Part shown: positions 46,501 to 57,312 of the stretch, one piece after another
Numbering within the stretch: position 1 is the stretch's first letter
Layout of the letters: each line of letters begins with the position of its first letter
NCBI GenBank assembly: GCA_030144725.1
Contig: JASKMD010000026.1
Location: 14,733,630-14,797,629, forward strand
From: Haematococcus lacustris
Taxonomy: Eukaryota; Chlorophyta; Chlorophyceae; Chlamydomonadales; Haematococcaceae
Direction: 5' to 3'
Length of the DNA stretch: 64,000 nucleotides
Notes under the pieces: model-generated
Seen by the model: the letters and a program-made list of their open reading frames with translations, nothing else
Told to the model about the DNA's origin: nothing
Databases searched by the model: none
Made by a program: the position numbers and the translations under genes

Positions 46501-49500
46501 TCCTGCTACATGCAGGTGTACGCGTGACCTGCATGTGTGACCCCCCATGTGTGGTGTGGTCGTGTGGCTCCTGGCTGTTGTGCACAGGAGCTGGTGATGT
46601 GCGCCAGCCCGCCTGAGTCCACCCTCCAGCGCTGGCTGCACGGCTACATGCACCGCCTGCACATCCCCGCCCTGGCCCGCCGCACCGTGCAGGCATGGCT
46701 GCTAGCGGCATTCGCCACCAGTTGGGTCAGCGGGGGAGAGAGGCGAGGTGTGGGCAGGGTTTCAGGGCTGAGGGGGTTGGGAGGTGTGAGGGTTGTGGGG
46801 GATGAAGGGGTGGGGTAGAGGGAGGAGGGTGAGGGGTGAGGGGGCCTTGGGCTTAGGGTGAGGGGTGTGGGGGGGTGAGTTGCTGTCAGGGGGTCTGGTG
46901 CAGGAGGGGGGAGCATATTGAGGCTGGGACGGGAGGCAGACTGCAACCTTTCACATCCCCCTGCTCAGCTACTGAGCTCCACTGCTTGCCTGACCCTGGC
47001 TGCGTGCCCAGGCCTGGCGCTGTCCCTGCTGGCCCTGCCCCGCCTGAGCGTGGGCCTGGACCAGGCGGTGGCGCTGCCCTCTGACTCCTACCTGCAGCCA
47101 TACTTCAGGTCGGGGCCGGACACACCTCGCCCCTGGCCCCACCCACGCCATTCCCCCCACCCCCCACCTTGGCCCTGGCCCCTAAGCCTGGGTACCCACC
47201 TTGGCCCTCGGCCTGGCTCTCGCCCCCCTCCCTCGGCCCCCACCCCTCCTGCTGCCCCTCCTGCTGCCCCTGCCCCTGCCCCTGCCCCTGCCCCTGCCCC
47301 TGCCCCTGCCCCTGCCCCTGCCCCTGCCCCTGCCCCTGCCCCTGCCCCTGCCCCTACCCCTGCCCCTGCCCCTGCCCCTGCCCCTACCCCTGCCCCTGCC
47401 CCTGCCCCTGCCCCTACCCCTGCCCCTGCCCCCTGCTGCTGCCTGCTGGTCAGGGACCTGGCGGAGGTGTTGCGTGTGGGCCCGCCCCTGTTCCTGGTGG
47501 TGGAGGACCTGAACCTGTCGCGTGCCTCGCCGCACATCAACGCGCTGTGCTCCACCTCAGGCTGCGACCAGGACTCGATGCTCAACCAGGTGCACTAGGG
47601 GCTGGGACACCCCCCTTGAACTCCTACCTCCCTCACAACCTGCCCGCCCGCCTGCCCATCCACCCTACGAAGTGTATGGGGAAACGGCCAGGCTAGGACT
47701 TTTCGAATTGAGCACCCGACTGTGTCCCCGTAACCCCCTCCCTCCCTGCTCACCCGCCCGCCCGCCCGCTGTTTGTGTCAGCTCCCCTCTAGGCTGCAGG
47801 CCATGGGCTGCAGGTGGCTGCGGCTGCGCGGCGCCCGCACACCTCCTTCATCGCGGCCCCGGCGGCGTCCTGGGTGGACGACTTCATCGCCTGGCTCAAC
47901 CCTGGCCTCATCAAGTCAGTAGCCGGGGCCGGGGCCGGGTTTGGGGCTGGGGCCGGGACCGGGCCGGGGCCAGGGCCAGGAGGGGCTGAGGGGCAGGGGC
48001 GGGAGAAGAGAGCACGGGAAGGGGTAGGGGCGGGGACAAGGGTGGGGGTGGTGGAAGGGGATCAAGGGAAGGGGGCTGGCGCTGCTGTCCTGTGGGGCTG
48101 TGTCCTGTGGGGCCGGGCCTCCTGCTGCTCCCCCCACACCCAGCACCCAGCCTCCAGCCCAGACCCCCTTCCCTCCCACGCTTCCTCCCTGCAGCAGATG
48201 CACCGGTGGGGTGTGTGCTGCCCTGCCCCTGCCCTCCCCTGCCCTCCCCCCCCTCAGGTGCTGCCGCCTCCACACCGCCCCCTCACTGGCACCTGGCTGG
48301 CTGCACCCCTGGGGCCCTGACCGCCCTGGGGGGCCGAGGCTGAGGTCAAACTCGACACCTGGCTCAAGATCAGATCTGGAATCAGATCTGGGATCAGATC
48401 TGAGATCAGATCTGGGGGGGCCTGAGGCGCACCTGGCCTGGGGTCTGCCAGCGCCCCGCCCTGCTGCTGGGGTCGACCAGCAGGGCGGCTACTGCCCCCC
48501 CCCCGACCAGCCGCCCTGCTCAGCCCCGGGGGGGGCCGCCTGCCTGGACTGCCGTGTGTGTGTGGACTCTGCCTTTCCTGGTGAGAGCTGGTCCGGCCTG
48601 TCTGGGGGGGATGAGAAAGGGGTGGTGTGTGTGTGGCAGCGCAGGGCAGCACAGGGCGGTCAGGGCAGGCCACCAAGCCAGCAGTCAGGCTGGAGAGCTG
48701 CAGGCAGACATCCCCTGACTACCTAAATGCTGGCGCTGCTGGATTGCATTAAATATATTATAATAAATAACACATGTAAACGCTGCTAGCTGTGGCGACT
48801 TCCAGCAAACGAGGTACATAGTGTCAAGAAAAACTAACTGAGATATGTGGAGGGGGGTAGGTGGACACCACAGCTGCTGGCCAGCCTGGTCACAGCCCCC
48901 TCCCCTTCTCACCACTCTAGGGCACCAGGCAGCACTCATAGGCCACTGCCCATGCATGCTTGCATGCCCCCACCACCATGTCCTCCCCTCCTGTTCCAGC
49001 CCAGGCGTGTGCTTGCCCCGCCCCGCTGCCCCACCCTGCTGCCCCACCCAGCCTGACCCCCGCTGCTGCCTGCAGGTGGGCGCCCTGACGTGGCTGACTA
49101 CCAGCGCTACCTGCCCTGGTTCCTTGAAGCCCTGCCCAGCGAGGCGTGTGCCAAGGGGGGGGCGGGCGCATACGCCGACCTGCTCAGCCGGGAGGCGCCG
49201 CCTGCACTGCCTGACCTGCAGCAGCACCCCCAAGGCCCCCCAGAACTCACCGCAGCCAGTGCTGCCCACAGCAAGCCAGCGCTGGAGCAGCAGGAGGGCA
49301 GGGGGGAGGGCGGGGACGAGGGGGAGGGGGTAGGGGAGGAAGGGGTGGGGGGGCAGGCGGGGGCGGCGTCCCTGCCGGTGGCGGGTTTGAGCCGGGGTGT
49401 TGTGGAGGCGTCTGCTTTCAGGACCTACTACACGCCCCTGAACCAGCAGCAGGTGCGCGAGGGGGGAGGGGGCTGAGGACGGTGGCAGGGAGGGGGCAGG

Positions 49501-52361
49501 AGGGGGGTAGGAGGCTGGGGTCTTAAGGCGATGGCTGTAGGCAGGGGGAGGGGTAGGGGGTGTGCGGTGGTGGTGGGGTCTGGGCCACCTGATGCGCCTG
49601 GGCTCAGTGTTGGTGTTGGTGCTGTGGGGGGGCTAGCCAGTGGCGGCAGTGATGCATGCAGTGCTGCATGCGGCGCCATCCAGGCTCCATGCAGTGGCGG
49701 CATGCGGAGGGTGGGGGGCAGTGAGTCAGGCAGGCTGGGGTGGCAGCCAGGCAGTGGGGCCGCAAGTCAGGGAGGCAGGGGGGCCGGGGGCCAATGGGGC
49801 GGCGGTGTTATTGGCTGTGGTGTGGCTGCGGGCAGTAGCCGGGGCAGGGCCCCCCTGCTGCTCTCCCCCGTGCCCGGGCTGCTGCCCTGTCCCGTGCCCC
49901 CTGCATAGCGTCAGCCGTAGGTGCTGCTGCAGTGGCTGTGTGTGGCTGTGTGGCTGTGTGGGCATGTTGCTGTGTGACCACCTGCAGGCTGCACCTGGTG
50001 TGATGTTAGATGGCTTGCTGGTGTTGGTTGTGCTGCAACGGCTGTGTGTGTATGTGAGGGTGCCTGTGTGTATGGCTGTGGCTGTGTGGCTGTGTGTGGG
50101 GCTGGGTGTGCCTGTGCTGCAAAAGTGGGTGTGACAGTGCCTGGGTGTGTGAGTGCCTGGGTGTGTGTGAGACTGAGTGTGAGGCTGTGTGTGTGAGACT
50201 GAGTGTGAGGCTGTGTGTGTGAGACTGAGTGTGAGGCTGAGTGTGTGAGGCTGAGTGTGTGAGGCTGAGTGATTGCCCCTGTGTGTGTGTGTGGCTGCAG
50301 GAGTTCATCCAGGCCCTGAGGGCAGTGCGGCGCCTGGTGTCCAGGCTCCAGGAGCAGCTGGGCCTGAGGGTGTACGCCTTCTCAGTGTTCCACGTCTTCT
50401 TTGAGCAGGTGCCCAGCAACCACAGCCACACGGCCCACAGCAGCAGCAGCAGCAGATGCAGCAGCCACAGCCACAGCAGCAGCCATAGCAGCTGGTGCAG
50501 CCAGGGCAGTAGAAACAGTCTGGGCAGCTGGAGCCCATGCAGCGATACTAACGCACCCCCCTGACCCTACCCCCCTGGCCCTACCCCCTGACCCGCAGTA
50601 CCTGGACGTGTGGCATGATGCGGGCCTGCTGCTGGGCTCCCCCCTGGCCGCCATAGGCCTGGTCTGCTGGGCACTGACTGGCAGTGCCTGGAGCGCTGCC
50701 CTGATGCTGCTGGTGCTGGCCTCCCTGCTGCTGCACCTCATGGGCGCCATGCTGCTGGCAGGTGGGCCCGGCGGGGCAGGGCCAGCAGCAACGGGGCTGG
50801 GGCGGGGAGGGTGGGGCAGGCAGCGAACAAAGGAGTGGGGCAGGGCTGGGCAGGACAAATAGAGGAGGCTGGTGCAGGACTGACCCATCCCTGCCCCTGG
50901 CCCTGCCCCTGCCCCTGCCCCTGCCCCTGCCCCTGCCCCTGGCCCTGGCCCTGCCCCTGCCCCTGCCCCTGCCCCTGCCCCTGCCCCTGCCCCTGCCTCT
51001 GACTACTGCCCCTGACTACTGCCCCTGGCTCCAGGCATCCAGCTGAACGCGGTGTCCCTGGTGAACCTGGCCATGGCGCTAGGCATTGCAGTGGAGTTCT
51101 GTGCCCACGTGCTGCACGCCTTCACCACTGCCCCGGGCAGCCGGCCGCAGCGCATGGCAGCAGCACTGGAGAAGTGGTGTGCGCCCTCCTCCTCCAACCC
51201 CTCCTGCTGCCGCTGCTGCTGCTCCAGCTCAACACCCAGGCCACAACAGCATGGCAGCAGCCACTGCAGCAATACCAATGCAATGCCTCGAACTCAGAAG
51301 CCAGGCCAGGAATGATGGGCATCAGAGCTATGGCAATGGTGTAGGACCTGATCCTTGGCCCTTACCCTCGTCAGGAATGATGGGGATTAGGGCCAGAGGT
51401 CAGGGCCAAGGGTCAGGGGCAGGGCCAGGGCCGGGGCCAGGGGCAGGGCCAGGGGCAGGGCCAGGGCCCGGGCCGGGGCCAGGGCCAGGGGCAGGGCCAG
51501 GGCCAGGGCCAGGGCCAGGGCCAGGGCCAGGGCCAGGGCCAGGGCCAGGGCCAGGGCCAGGGCCAGGGCCAGGGCCAGGGCCAGGGCCAGGGCCAGGGCC
51601 AGGGCCAGGGCCAGGGCCAGGGCCAGGGCCAGGGCCAGGGCCAGGGCCAGGGCCAGGGCCAGGGCCAGGGCCAGGGCCAGGGCCAGGGCCAGGGCCAGGG
51701 CCAGGGCCAGGGCCAGGGCCAGGGCTAGGGGCAGGGCCGGGGCCGGGGCCAGGGCCGGGGCCGTGGGCAGGGCTCCCTACCTGGCGGAGCCCCAGGCCCT
51801 ACTCGGCTCTGTTGCACGCCTGTATGGCTCAGCAGCGCTCCGCCCCTCTTGCTGCACCACCTTGCAGTGGCGCCAGCGTGTTGAGCGGCATCACCTTCAC
51901 CAAGCTGGTTGGGGTGGCGGTGCTGGCTGCTGCTCGCACACAAATCTTCCGAGTGTACTACTTCAGGTTGGGCCTGGCTTGAGCCTGAGGCCCTCTAAAC
52001 CCTTAAAGCCCATTAAGCCCTCTACCCCTGGCCCTAACCCGTGGCCGATGAGCAGGGGCAGGGGCTTGCCCTTGCAGCCGTTACAACGAGCAAATTGCCA
52101 CAGATTGAGAGTGTGTGTGTGTGTGTGTTATTGATCACATGCAGGCTGTACCTGGCACTGGTGGTGTTAGGTGCGCTACATGGGCTGGTGCTGCTGCCCA
52201 TCCTTCTCGCCCTGGTCGGACCTCCCTCGCAAGCCCAGCCCGCTCCACTGACTGCGCTGGCGCCCCCTTCGCCTGTTCCTTACATGCACGTCGGCAACGT
52301 GGACATCTTGCAGCCCTCTGGCCCCGGCCAACCGCCTGGCGCCCAGCGTACTCTTCGATAG
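35966..52361 (+). CDS. NPC1: NPC1-type sterol transporter (Niemann-Pick C1), 27 exons seen, gap inside
   Basis: Exons: 35966-36042, 36128-36395, 37001-37159, 37389-37549, 38212-38371, gap, ~41119-41213, 41894-41988, 42482-42603, 43012-43154, 43579-43749, 44302-44448, 44684-44792, 45177-45249, 45625-45750, 45917-45973, 46086-46253, 46588-46725, 46969-47108, 47454-47589, 47814-47914, 48258-48580, 49076-49452, 50301-50408, 50599-50761, 51035-51176, 51868-51966 and 52145-52361. Phases agree except in exon 13. Signal peptide ([13 protein letters not shown]), N-terminal domain ([35 protein letters not shown]), mid-lumenal [13 protein letters not shown], sterol-sensing domain ([24 protein letters not shown]), Cys-rich loop and C-terminal [20 protein letters not shown] all match NPC1. 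It moves sterols from the late endosome or vacuole lumen into the membrane. Exons for the first transmembrane helix are missing, presumably in the gap. Confidence 0.9.
36437..36662. repeat. GGCAGGCAGGTGG minisatellite and GGGGA repeat
   Basis: About thirteen copies of a GGCAGGCAGGTG unit, then (GGGGA)n at 36622-36662, in NPC1 intron 2. The repeated CAGGTGGG resembles a splice donor. Protein-like ORFs on both strands ([19 protein letters not shown]) are repeat translations. Confidence 0.85.
37801..38071. repeat. AT-rich island with (TA)n in a GC-rich intron
   Basis: GCTATCCCTGTGCG(C/T)TATCACGTGGAG occurs twice, at 37801 and 37931, as a 130-bp direct duplication. Each copy is followed by AT-rich DNA: (TA)n at about 37866-37930, (ATT)n at 37970-37995 and (TA)n again to 38071. 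It lies in NPC1 intron 4, in sharp contrast with the surrounding G/C-rich intron. Confidence 0.85.
38525..40452. repeat. 36-bp pyrimidine-rich minisatellite running into the gap
   Basis: More than fifty imperfect copies of a 36-bp unit (CTCCCTCACCGCCCCCCTCC, then CTGCCCCCCTCCCCCT) run up to the N block. The unit is twelve codons, which creates long false reading frames ([12 protein letters not shown]). The plus strand is almost all pyrimidine, so the array may form triplex or i-motif/G-quadruplex structures. It is the likely reason the assembly breaks here. Confidence 0.92.
40453..40952. other. Assembly gap of exactly 500 N
   Basis: A run of 500 undetermined bases inside NPC1. The round length suggests a default gap size, so the true distance is unknown. 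The exons between the N-terminal domain (ending at 38371) and the mid-lumenal domain (starting near 41119) are not found on either side. Confidence 0.98.
41209..41306. repeat. Tandemly duplicated 5' splice site of NPC1 exon 6
   Basis: A 17-bp unit GGGGCGGCAGGGTGAGG is repeated about six times from the end of exon 6. Each unit contains GCAGG|GTGAGG, the donor of the exon. The last unit is altered (GGGGGGCAGCAGG). Confidence 0.85.
43800..43954. repeat. (CCAGGG)n hexanucleotide array, NPC1 intron 10
   Basis: About 25 copies of GGGCCA. The sense strand has regular GGG runs, so the transcript could form G-quadruplexes. Confidence 0.92.
44793..45108. repeat. (GGGGAGGA)n array, NPC1 intron 12
   Basis: A nearly pure purine array of about 315 bases built from GGGGAGGA with some GGGAGGA units, beginning directly at the exon-12 donor. 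Apparent EEGRRGGG and PPLLPSS proteins here are repeat translations. Confidence 0.92.
47266..47430. repeat. (CCCCTG)n array, NPC1 intron 18
   Basis: About 27 copies of CCCCTG with occasional CCCCTA, ending about 23 bases before the exon-19 acceptor. It forms a very long pyrimidine-rich stretch in front of that acceptor. A related array lies at 50886-51000 in intron 24. Confidence 0.92.
48366..48418 (+). repeat. In-frame SDL-x coding repeat in NPC1 exon 21
   Basis: Four copies of a 12-bp unit (TCAGATCTGGGA and variants) encode [18 protein letters not shown] inside a Cys-rich lumenal loop region. The repeat keeps the frame, so it is a tolerated expansion rather than damage. Confidence 0.8.
50886..51000. 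repeat. (CCCCTG)n array, NPC1 intron 24
   Basis: About nineteen CCCCTG or GGCCCTG units leading toward the exon-25 acceptor, parallel to the array in front of exon 19. Confidence 0.9.
51408..51770. repeat. (GGGCCA)n array, NPC1 intron 25
   Basis: About 55 copies of GGGCCA with variant units at both ends. With the intron-10 array it makes two long G-rich sense-strand tracts in the same pre-mRNA. The GPGPGP reading frames are repeat translations. Confidence 0.93.
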
Positions 52362-53042
52362 GCCTGGAGATCTAAGTGTTGCAGGAGGTACCGCTGTTTC
52401 TGCAGTTGCAACTGTCGTTTCTTGTAGCCGATGCCATCGGCGATGGGCTTTGCTACATGCTGGCACAATGTCACGCCGCCACGACCTGCCTACTTCTGGG
52501 GCCTAATCCCAGACAACAATGTTAAGGCTACTGCTAGCATGCCTAACGCCCATCGTGCATAATGCCCACTTTAACTCCGAGCATCTGGTGTGTGTGCCCC
52601 CATGACTAGCTAACCCCTTTCTTGGGTGTTAGTTCGGTAGCAGGACCTTGCAGCGGACGTACACACAATCCTGGCCTGAGTTGCCCGGTTCTAGCATGGC
52701 TGGGCGGCCATCTGCACAGCACAATGGGACATGGCCCTGGGCCGACTGCACATGACGACCTGGCTGCACATTTTGTCGCTAACATTTTCAGCATCGTACA
52801 AAGTAATGCGCCTCAAAAATATGTGATCTTATAATTGCAGACGGCTATTAGTGCAGCCAACCCAACCGCCCCACTTGTACTAGCATCGTATCCGTTAGAA
52901 CTGCAAGTCATGATGTGAGACGGAGTGCCAGACGGGGTTTGAGGGGCACGGCGACGTGTGACCCGGGATCTTCCCATGCACCTTTCCTGTGTAGTTGTCC
53001 ATTTCTAAATCCGCAATTCCTGCAGCAGCGACAGCAGCAAAG
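52362..53042. other. Intergenic region NPC1 to PsbP B
   Basis: NPC1 3' flank (no TGTAA found nearby), a very decayed Fanzor-like tail on the minus strand at about 52629-52710, and the PsbP B promoter and 5' UTR. Nothing else is supported. Confidence 0.45.
52629..52710 (-). pseudogene. Decayed Fanzor-like C-terminal scrap
   Basis: The minus strand reads GRPAMLEPGNSGQDCVYVRC and then KVLLPN and TAA. It parallels the GRPAMPDPGRPGQEWVDVRD tail of the remnant at 34780-35003. The motif before it is lost. Evidence is similarity to the other local copy only. Confidence 0.4.
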
Positions 53043-55850
53043 ATGTCCAACGCATTGTGCAACAAATCTCTGCAACAAATTTCCGCACAGACCCGCGTGA
53101 CTCGATCAGTGCGTCCGGCCCGAGTGCCCGTAGTTTGCCGTGCACAACATGCTGAGGTGGTGAGTGTGCCACGCATCGTGGAAATTGGCGGTCACCTAAC
53201 GTGAAGCAGTCGCAGCAGTGAGACCTGAGGCCAAAAGCAACATCAATCATGGAAGCGGCCCTCACTTGCAGGATCGTCGCGCCGTGTTGGGCTTGATTGC
53301 TGGCACCGCCTCGCTCCTGTCCAGCGTCGCCCCGTCCTCCGCTGATTTTGGCGACTCAGCCAATGTGTTCGGCAAGGTGATTTGCAGCAAGAGAGCAGTG
53401 TAGAAGCAGCCACGGCGAACACGGGTGCGAGGATGGTGTGAGGCAGCAGCAAGGGCATGGGCTGCAGCATGCTGGGCTTAATCTCAGCTTCGCATCACGC
53501 TCTGCCGGCTGTGTGCTGTTGACTGCAGGTCACCAACAAGACTGGCTTCGTGCCATACCAGGGTGAAAACTTTGCAGTGCTGCTACCTTCGAGGTGGAAC
53601 CCGTCAAAGGAGCGCGAGTTCCCCGGCATGGTGCTGCGGTCAGTGCCCCTGGCTGCTGCATGCAGGACAGGATGGCAGGGCGGGCTGGACAGGGAATACC
53701 CAGCCAGGATGTGGGGCAGGGAAGGGAGGGGAGAGGGGAGGGAGAGGACGGGCCTGCCCTTCCCTTCCCCTCCCCCGCACCCTGCCCCCTGGCCGCCCTT
53801 CCTCTCCCCCTCCATCGCACCCTTGCCCTGCATTACCCTGTCATGTAACAATACTCATAAACACACAGGTCAGAACTCTGATGAGTTCACGCACAGTCAT
53901 TAACTGATCACGCCCTCCTCAACCCGCCCTGTACCCACCTGCCTAGCAGCCTAGCAGCGCCCTGGCCTGGCCTTGCCTGCGCCCCCAGGTATGAGGACAA
54001 CGGCGACGCCGTGAACCACATGCTGGTGCTGACGGAGCCTACAGACAAGGACAGCATCGAGGCCTATGGCTCACCCGAGAAGTTCCTGGAGTCAGTCAGC
54101 TACCTGCTGGGCAAGCAGTCCTTCTCAGGCAGGTCCACAGAGCGCTGGGCTCACCTCAACCTGGCCTGACTCAGGCCCAGTCCCTGACTGATACCTTCTG
54201 CTGCTGCCTCTGCCCTACCCTGCCCCTGCCCTGCCCCAGCTATAGCAGAACCTGGGTGCCAGCACCTGCGCAGTGCCACACCCCCCACACACGCCACGTG
54301 TGTCCCTCCTCCTCCTCCTGAGGGACCCAGTGCTGGCTAGGGCAGTGTGGGCTGCGGGCTGCGGGTCAGCGGCTGCAGCAGCCCCTGGCGCCCCTCACGC
54401 TGGCCAGTGTGGCTGCCAGCATCAGGCTTACTCTGGGTGTCCCAGCCTTCAGCAGCGTCCCCGCCTAAGGCTCAGGCGGTGTGACAGGAGGTGGACAAGG
54501 GAAGCGCCAGGGCCTGCTCGCCCCTCATGAACGTACAGGCTGCGCCGCTGACCTGCTGGGGGTCACAGCCTTACCCAGCCTGCCTGCGCTAGGATACCTC
54601 AGCTAGCCCTAGGATTTCTACTAGCACCTCCTGATACCTACTAATACCCAGGAGGCGATGTCACTCACTCTCGCACTTCCAAAAGGGCACTTCCAAAGAG
54701 CACTCCCAAAGAGAAAGGGGAACAGTTTCTACAGCCTGACTCAGCACCAGCCACCCTCTGCCCATCACCTGTCAACACCTGGACAGCTGACCCTTTGTGA
54801 CTCAGCAAGATACCCCCAGGGCTACATGAGCTTCTACACTGTTACTGACACAGGCTGCTATGAAGGCGCTCTGACCCTTGCCTGAGCCAAGTGCCCTGTG
54901 AGCTCATGGAGCAGGGCAGGGCGGAGCCAGGGAGAAGCTGTGGGCTGGCCAGCTGTAGACAAGGTCTGCCTGCTCAGCCAGCGTCAGCCTGTCAGCGGGT
55001 GCTGGTGGTGGTGTGTGTGGCGCTGTGCAGGGGAGACGGAGTCTGAGGGAGGCTTTGCCCCGGGCCGTGTGTCAGCGGCGTCCCTGCTCGGTGTGACGTC
55101 AGAGAAGGACAAGAAGGGGCGCACCTACTACAAGTATGAGATCTTGACACGCACAGGTGTGACCAGCGGGCAGCGCTCAGGGGATCTGATGCTGGGGAGG
55201 CAAGGGGGCAATCTAGGGAGGGCTTGGGGCATCTGGGATGTTGGGGTGCAGTGCCCATGTGATTGCACGCGTGGTGTTGAAGGTGTTGAAAAGGCTAGGA
55301 CAATGTCTTACCAGCTTGTTCTGTGCAGCAGGCTGGCCCTACGTGTGATGATGAGCAGTCTTAGTGTGAGTGCCAGTGCTGCTCTTCTTTCTCACTGCCA
55401 CAGCTGGTTGCCAGGACCCTCCTGCCTGGACAGGTTGGAGGTGCACAGCCCCTCTCTCACTGATCCCATCACCGTCTAAGGCCTCAGCACCAGCCCCCTC
55501 TGCCTAGTGGCCCTTGTGACTGACAGCTGGCCCCCCCCAGACACCTCACGCTGATCACACCTCATACTCATATCACACGCCCATTACTGGCATTGCTTGT
55601 GCGGGTCACCAACTCAGGGCCATGGTCTAGCGGCCCTCGCCCCCTCTTGTCATGCCCCATGCAACTGACACTTGGACTCTGCCTCTGCGCTGCAGGTGAC
55701 GGCAACGAGGGCGGGCGGCACCAGCTGATCAAGGCCACGGTCAGCAATGGCAACTTGTACGTGCTCAAAGTCCAAGCGGGGGACAAGCGCTGGTTCAAGG
55801 GCGCCAACAAGGACTGCCTGGGCACACTCAACTCCTTCACCGTGGCATGA
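53043..55850 (+). CDS. psbP: PsbP, oxygen-evolving enhancer protein 2, paralogue B (250 aa, 6 exons)
   Basis: Exons: 53043-53159, 53272-53376, 53529-53638, 53989-54128, 55031-55156 and 55696-55850, totalling 251 codons. The chloroplast transit peptide ([20 protein letters not shown], with a likely cut near VVCRAQ) is followed by a twin-arginine lumen signal ([20 protein letters not shown], cleavage at SSADFG). The mature PsbP domain has [71 protein letters not shown] and [20 protein letters not shown]. It keeps the more usual PsbP residues of the two local copies and is probably the main isoform. Intron 4 begins with GC (TCAG|GCAGGT) instead of GT. Confidence 0.93.
54590..54720 (-). repeat. 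Fanzor-element end fragment in PsbP B intron 4
   Basis: CCTACTAATACCCAGGAGGC, then GATGTCACTCACTCTCGCAC and repeated TTCCAAA(A/G)(A/G)G(G/A)GCAC units are the reverse complement of the left end of F1-F3. Like the copy in paralogue A, it sits in intron 4, antisense to the gene. The rest of the element is absent. Confidence 0.75.
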
Positions 55851-56132
55851 GCTGGAGAGGAAGCCAGGAGCTGAAGGGATGGGGCGGGAGCAGGAGCAGG
55901 GGCAGGGGCAGGGGCAGAGACTCCGTGTGTGCCTGCATGCTGCCCTCGTTGACGTTGACTCCGCTGAGGCCATCAGCTAGAAAGCTGAAGCCAGCAAGGA
56001 CTGCTTGGCCGCTGCGGCTGGCGTGAGCTGATGGGTGGTGACGGGAATGCAGGATGTGATACTGGCAAACAATGCCGTCTGGAAGGCGTCAGCTGTCAGG
56101 TTGTTTTGGGTCGTCCTCATGACGGGACAACC

Positions 56133-56137
56133 TGTAA
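56133..56137 (+). terminator. TGTAA poly(A) signal, PsbP B
   Basis: TGTAA lies 283 bases past the stop at 55850 and is the first such signal downstream. Confidence 0.6.
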
Positions 56138-56697
56138 TGCTGAGTCAGCACGCGTGCACCTGTTGTTTCAAGCCCATCATTTGCATGTCCTTATTATCAC
56201 ATTCTTGCGATCTGGTAGATTCCTGACAGCGGCTCCTTGCCTAATGCCTCTGTCTGCTGCCAGCTGCGTCATATCAACCCTAGCTGCCGCCCCATACCAC
56301 ACGCTGCTCAATATGTTAGTGACTGCCTCTCAGTGCCTGGCTGCCTAGCCGCTGCCTACTGCCGACTAATGGCCGCCCCTGGCTGTCGCTATCTCGCCAG
56401 GGCAGAGCCCAGCTCTGGCCTCCTGGCCCTCGTGCCTCCATCGCTGCTGCTGCGCGGCCCCATCCCAGGCTGCAACTGCCCCTCCTCTGAGTCACCTCCT
56501 GCCTCTTGCCGGCTGCTCCTGCCCGCCTCCTCCACCTGATGTTGCAGCAGCCCCTGCTGCCCGCTCTGCTGCTGCTGCCCCCCTGTTACGTGTTCTACTC
56601 AACCCGTGCCAATGAGGATGCTCTGTGCTGCACTCACCGTGTTGGTCATGCTGTGCCTCAGTGGGGCCTTGAGGTCAGCAGCAGCTGCTGTCCCATG

Positions 56698-57212
56698 TAG
56701 TGTAACTGTTGGCAATGTAAGTCGCCAATGTAACTGTTGCCAATGTAACTGTTGCCAATGTAACTGTAACCAATGTAAGTCGCCAATGTGACTGTTGCCA
56801 ATGTAACTGTTGCCAATGTAACTGTAACCAATGTAAGTCGCCAATGTAACTGTTGCCAATGTAACTGTTGCCAATGTAACTGTTGCCAATGTAAGTCGCC
56901 AATGTAACTGTTGCCAATGTAACTGTTGCCAATGTAACTGTTGCCCATGTAACTGTAACCAATGTAAGTCGCCAATGTAACTGTTGCCAATGTAACTGTT
57001 GCCAATGTAACTGTTGCCAATGTGACTGTTGCCAATGTAACTGTAACCAATGTAAGTCGCCAATGTAACTGTTGCCAATGTAACTGTTGCCAATGTAACT
57101 GTTGGCAATGTAAGTCGCCAATGTAACTGTTGCCAATGTAACTGTTGCCAATGTAACTGTTGGCAATGTAAGTCGCCAATGTAACTGTTGCCAATGTAAC
57201 TGTTGCCAATGT
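56698..57212. repeat. CCAATGTAACTGTTG minisatellite (515 bp)
   Basis: Built from 15-bp units (CAATGTAACTGTTGC and CAATGTAACTGTAAC) and a 13-bp unit (CAATGTAAGTCGC), arranged in higher-order blocks. The array contains about 34 TGTAA and several GTAAGT motifs. It is more AT-rich than its surroundings and ends about 100 bases before the Fanzor-like coding region. Confidence 0.93.
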
Positions 57213-57312
57213 AAGCCCAGCAGCAGGCCCCTCTGGCAGCAGCCCAGCAGCAGCAACAAGCGCCAACCAGCTGACATAGGCAGCGGCCTGGCTGACGAGC
57301 GGGCGTTCCGGT

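Larger units (their letters stand above)
55851..57300. other. PsbP B downstream region
   Basis: PsbP B 3' UTR to about 56150, then about 550 bases in which I see no gene, then the CCAATGTAACTGTTG minisatellite. Confidence 0.45.
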
